Shown: in pieces, positions 63,898-64,000 of the stretch
Numbering within the stretch: position 1 is the stretch's first letter
Layout: every line of letters begins with the position of its first letter
Source of the DNA: Enterococcus sp. HY326
Lineage (GTDB): Bacteria > Bacillota > Bacilli > Lactobacillales > Enterococcaceae
NCBI RefSeq assembly: GCF_026157065.1
Contig: NZ_JANLGQ010000003.1
Location: 310,001-374,000 of the forward strand
Direction of reading: 5' to 3'
DNA: 64,000 bases
Translations under genes and position numbers: made by a program
The notes under the pieces: generated by a model
What the model saw: only the letters and a program-made list of their open reading frames with translations
Told to the model about the DNA's origin: nothing
Databases searched by the model: none

Positions 63898-63928
63898 AGT
63901 TTAAACCTTGACGTTAGGTAAAGGTCAA
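63898..63928 (-). promoter_or_regulatory. MerR-type autoregulated promoter
   Basis: On the minus strand TTGACC (63928-63923) and TAAACT (63903-63898) are 19 bp apart. CCTTGAC/GTCAAGG arms lie over the -35 and spacer. Confidence 0.78.
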
Positions 63929-63961
63929 GGGGTTATGGTCAATTTTTTTTGAAAGTTGATG

Positions 63962-63967
63962 TATAAT
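63962..63967 (+). promoter_or_regulatory. Probable -10 of the gene at the window end
   Basis: TATAAT thirty bases before the start codon; no good -35. Confidence 0.45.
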
Positions 63968-63996
63968 AAATTATTCATAACTGGAGGATTGAGAGT

Positions 63997-64000
63997 ATGA
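63997..64000 (+). CDS. Start of a gene cut off by the window end
   Basis: ATG at 63997, nine bases after TGGAGG and behind a TATAAT. Only the first codon is visible, so nothing can be said about the product. It is divergent from the MerR gene, and the MerR-type dyad between them might also affect it. Confidence 0.5.

Overview
The window comes from a low-GC (about 40%) Gram-positive bacterium of the Lactobacillales and looks enterococcal or close to it. The reasons are the walR-walK-yycH-yycI-yycJ block in its usual order, a CIRCE-controlled groES-groEL operon, CcpA-type cre boxes, strong AGGAGG ribosome sites, intrinsic terminators after most operons and many small sugar-utilisation operons. 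I cannot name the species. There is no insertion sequence, prophage, CRISPR array or plasmid function in the window.

Layout. 1-5370: a fragment of an unknown protein, a membrane-anchored class A beta-lactamase-fold serine hydrolase, and a beta-glucoside PTS permease (EIIC) with a GH1 6-phospho-beta-glucosidase under a perfect cre box, followed by a convergent RpiR regulator. 5766-15137: an anaerobic hydrogen module, unexpected in a lactic acid bacterium. It holds hydC-hydB-hydA (NAD-linked, probably electron-bifurcating [FeFe]-hydrogenase), a broken ECF S-component gene, a flavodoxin and a full-length pyruvate:ferredoxin (flavodoxin) oxidoreductase. Pyruvate oxidation would load ferredoxin or flavodoxin, and HydABC would discharge the electrons together with NADH as H2. 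No H-cluster maturase (HydE, HydF, HydG) gene is visible. 15259-24450: a radical SAM protein, an ABC exporter-type pair, a ROK kinase, a MetE-like methyltransferase, GNAT, a diaminobutyrate-type aminotransferase, a C39-like peptidase and a MerR regulator. 24863-30340: AraC regulator, MFS transporter, GH42 beta-galactosidase and ROK kinase.

30618-47118: tRNA-Lys(CUU), then a large alpha-mannoside / high-mannose N-glycan locus. It holds an LplB/LplC-type ABC importer with a lipoprotein, YesL-YesM-YesN-type genes, GH92, GH125 and GH38 mannosidases, a GntR-LacI-type repressor and a ROK sugar kinase. The divergent promoters of this locus carry two copies of one palindrome and a perfect cre box. 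47350-52911: the WalRK block. 52995-56343: isochorismatase-like hydrolase, CPBP protease, groES-groEL. 56599-64000: small accessory genes, namely a degenerate ABC ATPase-like protein without a Walker A motif, an Imm5-like protein, a P-loop kinase, GNAT, a DUF1801 protein, a stand-alone CoA-acylating aldehyde dehydrogenase, a LacI regulator and a TipAS-type MerR regulator.

The main points for a second look are: the hydrogen module with unusual cysteine replacements in HydA; a possible attenuator ahead of the pyruvate oxidoreductase gene; four MerR-type promoters with 19-bp spacers that fall into two matching pairs linking distant genes; the amber-interrupted S component; and the ABC-like protein that has lost its ATP-binding loop.
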